Of a stretch of 64,000 nt of DNA, positions 22,524 to 31,400 are shown piece after piece. The notes under the pieces are model-generated. The model saw only the letters and a list, made by a program, of their open reading frames with translations, was not told the DNA's origin and made no database searches. Position 1 is the first letter of the stretch, and every line of letters begins with the position of its first letter. The translations under genes were made by a program, and so were the position numbers. This stretch comes from Symbiodinium sp. CCMP2592 (Eukaryota; Sar; Dinophyceae; Suessiales; Symbiodiniaceae): NCBI GenBank assembly GCA_905221615.1, contig CAJNDT010000131.1:203501-267500 (forward strand). The letters are read 5' to 3'.

Positions 22524-25418
22524 CTAACTAGTGGTTTGTGGAGCAGGACGCATGAACAGAAGATAGGCATTTTGCATCATCATTAGAGCATCAACCTTCC
22601 TAGGAAGTACAGCAGGCTGCCCGTCTTCAGTCCACCACGCCTGTCCTTGCCCGTTCAGGAGGAGGGACCTGTAGTGTCCATGACGGGGTGTGGATCCTAG
22701 GTGGATCACAACTGAACTAAGCAAGTACTTCTTGTGCTGCAGTCTGCCATCGGACCAGGCAGGGATTCGAACAGTGCTTGGGAGAGTAACTGCAGTTTGG
22801 CACTTGGTCACCTCACCCCTCACTGTGCAGAACCGGTTCAGCTGCAACGCCAGGCAGGAAGTACCTGCTGCAAGAGCTGGAGCGTTTTCTTGATTGTGCC
22901 AACTCGTGATGACACTCTGCAGCGAGCATTTGCCCTGGTGCAACGGAAGCTGGTCCAAATCACTTTGCAGTAAAAGCGGGCAGACACCACCACAGTCTAA
23001 GAGACAGTTATGCTCAAGTTTGGCCCACGAACCCTGAAAGTGCTGAAGAGGACAGGCCTGATGCAGAAAGCTCAGAAACTCCGCTGCGTCTTGTTGGCGG
23101 CCAGTATCTGGCCAGTGACGCAGGAGCCTGCGCCAACATGGTCGGCTCCACATGTGAAGCGGTGTGTGGTTGGAGGAAGGGCCTTCCGCTAGGGCGGCAC
23201 TGATCTCTGCATGAAGCCTTTCATTCAGGAGTGCCTTAGTGGAATCATGGCATGCGGCTGTCCAGAGGCTTGACAGGAGGACAGAGTTGGCATAACAATC
23301 ATTCGAGCGGTTAGCCAAACACAGATTCCGGATTTGCAGCAGGGTTACTTCCGGAGCTCTTGCGCTATCGCTTGGGCCAGTGGTGATCGGCCCCGGCGTT
23401 CGCGGCGCAATGTTGTGGCCGTCAGTTGCAAGGCCGCGCTCCCAGAGAGATTTTCCAATATGGTCCACATGCGATAGGCTTTTGCATCTCGGAGTCCTAG
23501 TACTACCTGAAAGGTGATTGCTGCTCCAGTCATGCCGGGGACCAGCCTGCGATTTGGATTGTAGTTGATGAGGACTCCATCTTCCTTGCATAGCACAATC
23601 GTCTCCTGCAACTGATCGATGATCTCTTTGGCTGTCATGGGTGCAAGGGTTTCCTCCGGGTCGAGGGAGCGATTCTGTGGATTCCAGCGAACATACTTGA
23701 AGCAGTCCGGCTCCGTAAGTATTCCCAACCTCAACGCCTCCAAGCGATGAGCTTGGTCGGAGGAGAGCTTGCGAATGCGCTCGATCATTTCGGATGCCCA
23801 TGTCTGCCGGAGCACCACTCGCAGCGGCTGGGTGATTTGGGAGGGGTTGGTTTCCTGGAGGCGGTGCCACTCCTCTGCAATGCGGGCCTGTTGATCCACC
23901 ACCGTGAGGGGGGGGGCCGTTCCTTGAAACATGATCCATTTCGTCGATTGTTCCAATCCGTTGATCACATCTGCTTGCCTCAGTGCCAGCTGTGCCACTT
24001 TCAGAAGCAAGGGGTCTGAAGCCATGGAGTGCGAGGCTGGACTGCTGTGATTTGCAGTCGGCTGTGGGGCAGCTCCTCGGGGATATTGCCTGCGCTGATG
24101 CTTTTGGGGATTGGCCTGTTGGAGTCCTCTGGTGGTCTGCTGCGGTCCTTTGCCTCCCTGTCCCAGGCCTTTCTCGCTGGGCCTGGGGTACTTGTTGGGG
24201 TGCGTGGCTTCCTGAAAGGAGTCGGGATCCCTCATTGAGGGATTGAGAGTCTGACCCAGCGGATGCGGGTCCGCAACCTCCGAAATCGGAGGAGGATTGA
24301 AGAGGGGTCTGGATTGAGGTGCCGGTTCCCACCTCGGCGTGTTGGTTGAGCTGAATCGGGAGCCCCGGAGAGCCATGGTCTGGAGATGCTCTAGCTGGGC
24401 TGCTGCCTCCTGTAGCTCTTCCTGACTGACTCCATCCAGATCCATTGCAAGAAGCTGGCTCCTGCAGGGCTGAGGGGTGATGCAGAAGTTCGAGCAACGT
24501 TGACCATACTATCATACCACACTCACCCGCATGCTTTGTGGGATGGCTCCTGATACTGTCACCACAGTACCTGCACCGCACGCTGCTAAGGGCCAGTCCT
24601 TTCCTGTTGGCTTTGACACGGCGACGAGCATGTTGCAAGAAAGGCATGGCCCAGGCATGATGAGCTTGCAAATGAAGTGTGATGCCTCGCGCCTGTATTA
24701 GCCATTGGCCACAGATGAGACAGTATTTATAGCAGTCTGCGCGGGTCTTCTGCAATGTCAGTGCTAGCTTTTCCCAGCTCTTTGCTGCCGGGTCTCGTAA
24801 TTCAGGTCTCCAGTATGGCGGGAGCATATTGGGAAGAGCTTGGCTTAATTGGAGGTGCACTGAATCCGGGAAGAGGGTGGCACAGGAGCGGGTTATGATG
24901 TGTATTTTCAACTCTTCCCAGTTATGGCATTCCCTCTGACAATGCCTACAGATGCAGAGGCCATCCCGGGCATGAAGCCACAGAAACCTGGTTTGTGCGT
25001 CCGCAGTCTGCAGACACAGTGGCAGACCTTGTTGCATGAAGTCATCATCTGTGTGATGCATTACACTGCGACGACTGGCTGCCTTCTCTTGGGCTCGGTC
25101 ACGACGCTGTAGAGCTACCCGTGCTTTGAAAGTTCTCTTGGTTTCTTTACTTTTGCGGGGTGTAGGAGTGGAGGTAGTTTGTGAGGTGGCATTGGGATGC
25201 TTTTCTGCGGTGTCGGTTGTCAAGGGCTCATGCTTTGCTTTGTGATGCACCCGGAGGGCAGCCAGTGACGAAAACTCCTGCCTACATTGTGGGCATTGAA
25301 GGATGCGCAGGGCATGGGCACTGCGTTCTGCCTGTTCGGGAGGTGTAGTAGGGTCCTGTGGGGTCCTAGTGGATGCAGGGTGCGGCCTGTTGTCGGACTG
25401 TGAGGCAGAGGCTGGCAT
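22524..25418 (-). CDS. LINE second ORF: C2H2 zinc fingers at the N-terminus, ubiquitin-specific-protease-like domain at the C-terminus
   Basis: 964 codons from ATG at 25418 to TAG at 22524, in the -1 frame relative to the RT ORF, which it overlaps by 199 bp. Finger 1 is CPQC (42-45) with H58/H59 and H63. Three more Cys/His clusters follow: CRHC, CLIC with H-x3-4-H, and CRYC with H and C. These probably bind nucleic acid. Near the C-terminus are the hallmarks of a C19 deubiquitinase: a Cys box NDCYANS with C708, RQQDAAEF near 774-781, a His box GHY with H915, and WWTEDG giving an acidic residue (D932). About 255 residues is short for a USP. Roughly residues 325-690 are low in hydrophobic residues and lie opposite the better-looking frame of the nested ORF, so that middle may not be the translated frame. 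The ORF may be reached by -1 frameshifting, by re-initiation, or only after mutation. No canonical slippery heptamer was seen. Confidence 0.75.
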   Translation of the reverse strand: MPASASQSDNRPHPASTRTPQDPTTPPEQAERSAHALRILQCPQCRQEFSSLAALRVHHKAKHEPLTTDTAEKHPNATSQTTSTPTPRKSKETKRTFKARVALQRRDRAQEKAASRRSVMHHTDDDFMQQGLPLCLQTADAQTRFLWLHARDGLCICRHCQRECHNWEELKIHIITRSCATLFPDSVHLQLSQALPNMLPPYWRPELRDPAAKSWEKLALTLQKTRADCYKYCLICGQWLIQARGITLHLQAHHAWAMPFLQHARRRVKANRKGLALSSVRCRYCGDSIRSHPTKHAGECGMIVWSTLLELLHHPSALQEPASCNGSGWSQSGRATGGSSPARASPDHGSPGLPIQLNQHAEVGTGTSIQTPLQSSSDFGGCGPASAGSDSQSLNEGSRLLSGSHAPQQVPQAQRERPGTGRQRTAADHQRTPTGQSPKASAQAISPRSCPTADCKSQQSSLALHGFRPLASESGTAGTEASRCDQRIGTIDEMDHVSRNGPPPHGGGSTGPHCRGVAPPPGNQPLPNHPAAASGAPADMGIRNDRAHSQALLRPSSSLGGVEVGNTYGAGLLQVCSLESTESLPRPGGNPCTHDSQRDHRSVAGDDCAMQGRWSPHQLQSKSQAGPRHDWSSNHLSGSTRTPRCKSLSHVDHIGKSLWERGLATDGHNIAPRTPGPITTGPSDSARAPEVTLLQIRNLCLANRSNDCYANSVLLSSLWTAACHDSTKALLNERLHAEISAALAEGPSSNHTPLHMWSRPCWRRLLRHWPDTGRQQDAAEFLSFLHQACPLQHFQGSWAKLEHNCLLDCGGVCPLLLQSDLDQLPLHQGKCSLQSVITSWHNQENAPALAAGTSCLALQLNRFCTVRGEVTKCQTAVTLPSTVRIPAWSDGRLQHKKYLLSSVVIHLGSTPRHGHYRSLLLNGQGQAWWTEDGQPAVLPRKVDALMMMQNAYLLFMRPAPQTTS
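23345..24445 (-). CDS. Nested ORF of unknown function in the LINE (same frame as RT)
   Basis: 366 codons from ATG at 24445 to TAA at 23345, lying wholly inside the 964-codon ORF in the other frame. The first ~140 residues are Gln/Pro/Ser-rich. The remainder looks like a folded, mostly helical domain with even hydrophobic and charged composition, for example segments QARIAEEWHRLQE, SEMIERIRKLSSDQAHRLEA and KEIIDQLQETIVL. I recognise no family. Its stop lies about 50 bp upstream of the USP Cys box, which is in the other frame. The simplest reading is that this helical region and the USP once formed one protein joined by a frame change. The alternative is true overlapping coding, because the other frame is stop-free across all 366 codons. 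An in-frame TAG sits about 60 bp before the ATG. Confidence 0.6.
   Translation of the reverse strand: MDLDGVSQEELQEAAAQLEHLQTMALRGSRFSSTNTPRWEPAPQSRPLFNPPPISEVADPHPLGQTLNPSMRDPDSFQEATHPNKYPRPSEKGLGQGGKGPQQTTRGLQQANPQKHQRRQYPRGAAPQPTANHSSPASHSMASDPLLLKVAQLALRQADVINGLEQSTKWIMFQGTAPPLTVVDQQARIAEEWHRLQETNPSQITQPLRVVLRQTWASEMIERIRKLSSDQAHRLEALRLGILTEPDCFKYVRWNPQNRSLDPEETLAPMTAKEIIDQLQETIVLCKEDGVLINYNPNRRLVPGMTGAAITFQVVLGLRDAKAYRMWTILENLSGSAALQLTATTLRRERRGRSPLAQAIAQELRK
24277..24292. other. CCTCC/GGAGG mini-palindrome in the LINE
   Basis: CCTCCGA-AA-TCGGAGG, perfect 7-bp arms. One of six similar small palindromes inside the element. Confidence 0.7.
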
Positions 25419-28400
25419 AGGACAAGTGGCAGCTCAGAAAATATTCCGCTCAGCAGTCGGCGCCATTCCTGATGGGATGCAGAGGGCGGTAAATCAGCTG
25501 GCCATGTACTGTGCTTGAAATGCTGGCATAATGTAGTCCAGGGGTCATGCATATTGAGGCGTTGGAGAATGTCGGAGGACGGTACATGCCAGAGATGAGC
25601 CGGTGATCTGGCAATCATTCTCAGTTGCCTGTGGATAGCTTGCCTAAACTGCTGGTGACCCTGTGGTGGTAGGCCTACACTATGAAGGGAGTACGTCATG
25701 ACGCTCAGCACACAGGCTTGCCAGAGTCGGACACGGATGCGAAGGCTGAGTGAGCGACTGATGAGCAAATGGTGCAGCCTCCAGAAGGAGCCCCATGCAG
25801 TGTTGAGGCGGTGGCGAAGGTTGAGTTTCTCAAAGCTATGGTAGGAGAGTTTGGCTCCGAGGTACTTGTGTGATTGTACTATTCGGAAGTGATAGCGGGC
25901 TTGCCCCACTCGGACTTCCAGATGCGGCACAGAGTCAATCAGCGTTTTGTATTTGCTGAGCACTGAGCCTGTGCTAGTGCCCTTTGCCGATAGCAGCACT
26001 ACTGTCTTCTCTGTGCTGAGCTGGAGGCCGGCTTCTTGTAGGGTAAGGATCAAAGTGCCCATTGCCTGGATGGCATTGCTCAGAGCTTCTGAGCTGTGGA
26101 AGGTCCAACTGCTAAAGAAGTCGTCTGCAAATATGTTGGTGAGGCCTTCAGGTAGGGCTTGGATTCGTAGTTGTCTGCAGTACTGTCTGTAGATACGTCC
26201 TGTGGCCACTGCCCATAGTAGAGGGGAGAGGGAGCATCCCTGTCTGATTCCTGTTCCAAGATACACTTGAGCAGTGTGAGGATGGGATCCTACTTGTAGG
26301 CAGGCTTGGGAATGCAGGTGCAGTATAAGCGCAATTTCATGTTCGTCAAACTCTGCCTCTTGCATGGCTGCTGCAAGGTATGAGTGGGACAAACTGTCAA
26401 ACGCTTTACGAATGTCCAAGCTGAGGGACAGACCTCCAATCAGCTTCTTGGGCTGGTAGCCCTGGAATCGCTGCAAAATGGAGCAGCTGTGTTTGCTTAT
26501 TAAGTCTCGAACCTGATGCAGGTGAGAGCATACAGACTCCAGTGCATTTGCAGTCGAGCGATCGGGCAGATAAGCCCACTGAGGGACTGTGGCTAAGTAT
26601 GCCATGGCTTTAGGTAACACCTTGTTTGCTATCATGGTGGCAAGTAGCTTGTTGGCAGGATGAAGTAGGGCTATGGGTCGAAGTGATTTGGGTTCTTTGA
26701 CAATGGGGGTCTTGGGGATGAGGTGGAGCTGCACCTTGTGCCAGGCTTCCAGTAGGTGAGAGGACTGCAAGTTCATGCAGGGTAGCAATGCAGGGCCGAC
26801 AATATCAGGCACAAGTTTCCAGAGTCTGGCAGGTGCGAATGCTGATGGTAAGGCCTTCCCTGCACTAAGCTTGCCTATGGCCTTTAGCACTTCCTCTAAG
26901 GTGAAGAGCATGCCAGTGATCGGGTGGGTTGGCGGAGGGCACAAGGTGTTTGTGCTGTGGAAGATTTGCCTGAGGTACTCAGCAATGCAGTGAGTTTCAG
27001 CGGACCCTGCCAACAGTTGCCCAGTGGGGCCTCGAAGCTGGATCCGCATACAGCGGGTCTTTGGCGCAAGGCGCCTGACCACGCTAAAGATCGCAGAGGG
27101 TCGAGAGGACGCTTCGGCTTCCTGAAGGAGAGCTTCCACCCGTTCACGCTTGCGCTGTAGATATTGCTTCTTGAGTTGGCGCTGCATTCTCTGGAGCCTG
27201 GCTGCTGTCAGCCATCTCTGTAGTACTGAGGTGGTGGCAGGAGCGCGGTGGCACTCTCTCCGTAGGGCCCACATCCTCAACATGAGCCGGGGCGGTTCAG
27301 TCGGGGGGGGAAGGCCAGGCGGAGGAGTCGGGCAAACTTCCTGCCAGGCCTGTTGCAGTGTGGTGTTGATGTCTTCTGCTGGGTCACTACCGACCGGTAG
27401 TGTGCTTGCGATTCTGCGAGCTACTGACTGAAATTGAGCTGTGAGATGCGGGTTGTCTGCCAGTTGCTTGGCTACAGTTGCCGCAGTGAGAGGGGCGCTG
27501 TGAGGCTTTCGCGGGGTCTTGGGGGGAGTGGGGGTAGGTATCGAGGCGTAGACGGGAAAGTGGCGCATTCCTTTGTCGGGAACGAATGGTGTCATGATGG
27601 TGTGTGCTGATTTCGCTAAGGAGTCTGTTTGGTGGGTCCGCATGAGAATGAAGTCGATCTGGGTTTTCTGGATGGCAGTCTTGCTGTCGAATTGGTACGT
27701 ATGACAGTGTTTTCTGCGTCCCCATGTATTCAGCACCGTCAGACCGTTATGGACTATGATTTGCTGCAGTCGATGCTGGTCTTTTTGGCGGATGGTGTTC
27801 GGGTCGGCTAGAACACTATTGCCCACGTTGGGGAGGTGGGGAAGACAGGGAGTATTAAAGTCTCCCAAGAGGAGCAGTTGAGATCTCCACGGCACGCCTC
27901 TTATCAGCTGAGAGAGACTGGTCCAAAGTGTCTCTCGATTCGCAATGGTTTCCACTTGTGCTGATCCGTCATTCCAGACGTGTTGGTAGATTGCGAAGAG
28001 GTGTGTGCTCGGGTCTGTGTCCAGCTTGATTTGCAGTAGTCTTCCCTCAATCGGGGCACTCATACGTATTTGGGAGGCGGAGGCTACACTCTTACGTATC
28101 ATGGCTAGTATTCCGGCTTGTCTCTTGCTGTGGCCTGTATGTATGAGGTTGTAGGAGGATGTCTCCCACTCTGATGCAAACGCCCAATGTGTCTCTAAGA
28201 GAATGCATATGTGGATCGTCTGACCCCGGGAGTGGCTTAGTTCCAGCCAGGCCTCAATCTCCTTCAGCTTGACAGTAGTGAGGCCGCCGGCGTTCCATGA
28301 TATCACCTTCAAACGATTGGCTCCGCTTGGCGGCCGTGGGCGATGAGGGGTGTTGGTTGCCGGAGGTGAACCTCCTGGCTGAAGGTGTGGGTGTTGCGAT

Positions 28401-31400
28401 GTGCCAAGGGTTTGGAGGGTGTGTTGTCGGCCCTTGTACATAACTGAGCCATGAAGGCGTGCTTGCTTGATTGCTCTATGGTAGGTTCTTTTGCCTGTTC
28501 GCGTGAGCTGAGAGTACACAGTTCCTAGGACGGGTGGGGCTTGTCGAGGGGTATTATGAGGTTCACTGGGCTTCGCTAGCCTGGTTTGAACCTGGTAAGA
28601 GCTTCTTGTACCAGCTCCTGAGGGCCTCGTGACTATGCCCTCTACCCTCGCGTCAACAGCCATACTGGTGGATGGTGCAATGCTTTGCATGAGCAGTCCT
28701 AGCACCAGTCGGCTGCCCCGGGACTTGGGACCCGGGCGGCTCGGTGTCGATATCTTGATTTGCGAGGGGTGGTCTCGCGACCTGTCTTCAGGGTGCCGGG
28801 GTTCTGGCGGGTTGAGGGATATTGCTGCGACTAGCTGGGTACATGACTGGGCACATGACTGGAACAACAAGCGCAGGCCTTCACTGAGGGAGTGAAGGAG
28901 ATAGGGCAGATTAATGCATGCTTTCTGCCATTGTAGCCTACGCTTTCCAGGCTTGGCTGAGTTCAGGCGTCTGTACCAAAACCTATGACCCCAGGAGTCC
29001 CTTCGAGATCCAGGCTGGCTCGGCCTGTGTAGCCAGGGATGGACGGTGCACCTGTCGAGTTCTACACATTGCCAGCGGTAAGGCTGAGCGATGTGAATTA
29101 GGCAGGCATTCAGGCTGGGCTGTGCCGGAGGTGCAACCTCCTGCGTTTTGCACTGCCCTGGCTTCCCGAGTCGGTGCCTGTGGATGTCGTGATGGTGGCC
29201 AGCCTGTGGGAGCGGGGCTTCTGGGGATCTAGTATGGTAGAGGTTGCCTTGTAACTCGGGAGTGACCTGGAGCAGAGTCAGTGCAGGTTTTGGGCATTGG
29301 CAGCGGTCGCCGTCTGTCTGAGCCGTTTCTGGCAGAATTCGAAAACAGGATCGGCAGCGGTATCCTGCCCTGATCAGTAGTTTGGCGCATGCCCTACGGG
29401 GGCCGGGTCTGGAACTACTGGAGCTGCTCAGTGAATGTTGCTCTCCTTGATTTGGTAGAGACTCGACGTGTGGATCGTAGCCAAAGGCGATCTCGGCGTT
29501 GCACTCAATGTCTGGTGGTTCTTCCTGAGCGGGGTCCACCTGACAGGAAGTTGGCATCCTGGCCGAGTTGACAGCTATCTCCACGGACCACGGGTGAGGA
29601 TGGGAACCTGAAGCAGCTGGAGCAGCTGGAGCAGCTGGCAGGAGATGTGGTGCAGCGCTGGGTCTGGCTGAAGCTGAGGAGCCTCCACTTGATCTCTTCC
29701 GGTTCCTTCGAGGCGCGTGTTGTTGCAAGTCGGATGCAGTCGAAGGTACCTCCAGTGAGGTGGTCGAGGTAGATGAAGTCGGATGGGGGTCTCCACGCGG
29801 TGGTCTCCTGGTAACCTGGGATAGTAGCCTACCCACTGGCGTGCCCGACGCCGGTGGCGGGGTGCCGAGCGGGTGCCGTGGCAGTGGGCAGTCCTCATAT
29901 GCCTCAGGAGCCCCAGGAGCGGCCGGTGCCGCCTCGATGTGCATCTCCAGGCTGGGTGCCAGGAAGAGGTCTGAGTCCACATCACTGACTGCATTGCTTT
30001 CCCCTTCATCAGAGGAGAGGGTGTTGATCCAGTCCCTTCGGGACATGGTTAGGAATCTAGCCTTGGGCTGAGCATTTGTGAGCCAGGCTGAGGGTGTGCA
30101 GGTTGAGCGGCAGGTGCAGGGGTTAGGGGTTAGGGTCAGCCATGCTCCGGAACAGGCGACAGCTAAGGAAGGGTGAGGCGCTTGCAGCCAGTGCGGAGGC
30201 CACCTGAAGAGAGGCTGCGCCGCTGATATGTCGCCCCTTGTGAAGGTCGTGGTGGAACCTGCAGAGAACATAGGGTGGAATATACAGGGCATGGCCGTAT
30301 TTGCTAGCAATGGCTGAGCTATGGGCTGCATCTTCAATCTCTGACAGGGGGACTTCCTTGGAGGCTGGCCCCATCCTAGGTTTGTGGAGACTGCCCTCCG
30401 GCCTAGCCTCGTCGAGGCCGAGAGCTCCTGCAGGTGAGGCTGAGAGGCGGGTGTCACATGCGAGGGCGAGAGCAAGCAGTGGGCATGGAGGCGCGTTAGT
30501 TCAGGCAGAAACCTCGCTATGGCGGCATAGGGGTAGGCTTGGAACTGAAGTGTTACTGCAACGGTACTAGAGTCTCTGGGGCAAGGCATGTTCGGAATCA
30601 TGCTGTACCTATCCAAAGCAGCGAGTGCAACAGAGCTCTTCATGTATGCAGCATCTGCCTGTGCAGCTGTGTCATCCGTCGCAGGTGCAGGTGCAACCTC
30701 CGCCCTTTCAGCGGAGGAGAGGGCAGCTTCTTGCTGCTGAGTCTGGGCCCTGTGGCGCTTTGAGCGCCGGCTGTCTCCTGGAGTGGAAGCTTGCGATCGT
30801 CGACGCTTTGGCTGCGGTGGAGCTGGGTCAACCGGCGGGTGCTGAAGTGCCTCTTGAACCCATGCCGGCATATGCAGGATGGGGGCGGTGTCCACTCCGT
30901 CGCCTCGATCTAGGACCCATTGTCTGCCTCCTGGTAGGGAGTCTGACGGCTGGGACCTGATGGAGCCAACAGCCGCAAAGACTACGCCTGAACCTCCAGG
31001 TTGCGGCATTGGAAGCACCAATTCCATGCTGCTCGGCGGCACTGGAGCGCTGTGATCATCTGTGTGCGGGTCTCCAGTGGGGCCTGCCATCCGCTCTCTG
31101 TTCTCCTCCGAGGATGAAGCAACCTGCTCATCTTCCTGTGGCCTTGTCTTGGTCGTCGTGGTATTCAGCATGCTCGTGGGCGGTTTGCAGCGGCTCTTGA
31201 CCGCCGTGGATTTGCTGATTAAAGCTCGGGCTTGTCCAGGGGAGAGTCGCAGTCGGGTTGGCCGTCGCTGTTGGTTTCTGAGGTCTTGCTTTTGACGCTG
31301 GAAACGACCAATGGAGCCTTTGGCAAACTTGCCAGGAGCTTCCAGCACAGGCTGCACCGGTTGTGCCATATGGGCTGGTACTTCGGAGGGCTCCTCCTGC

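Noticed and set aside
25220..25418. Canonical -1 slippery heptamer between RT and zinc-finger frames
   Set aside because: Inspected by eye in the overlap; no X-XXY-YYZ site in the correct phase was found.
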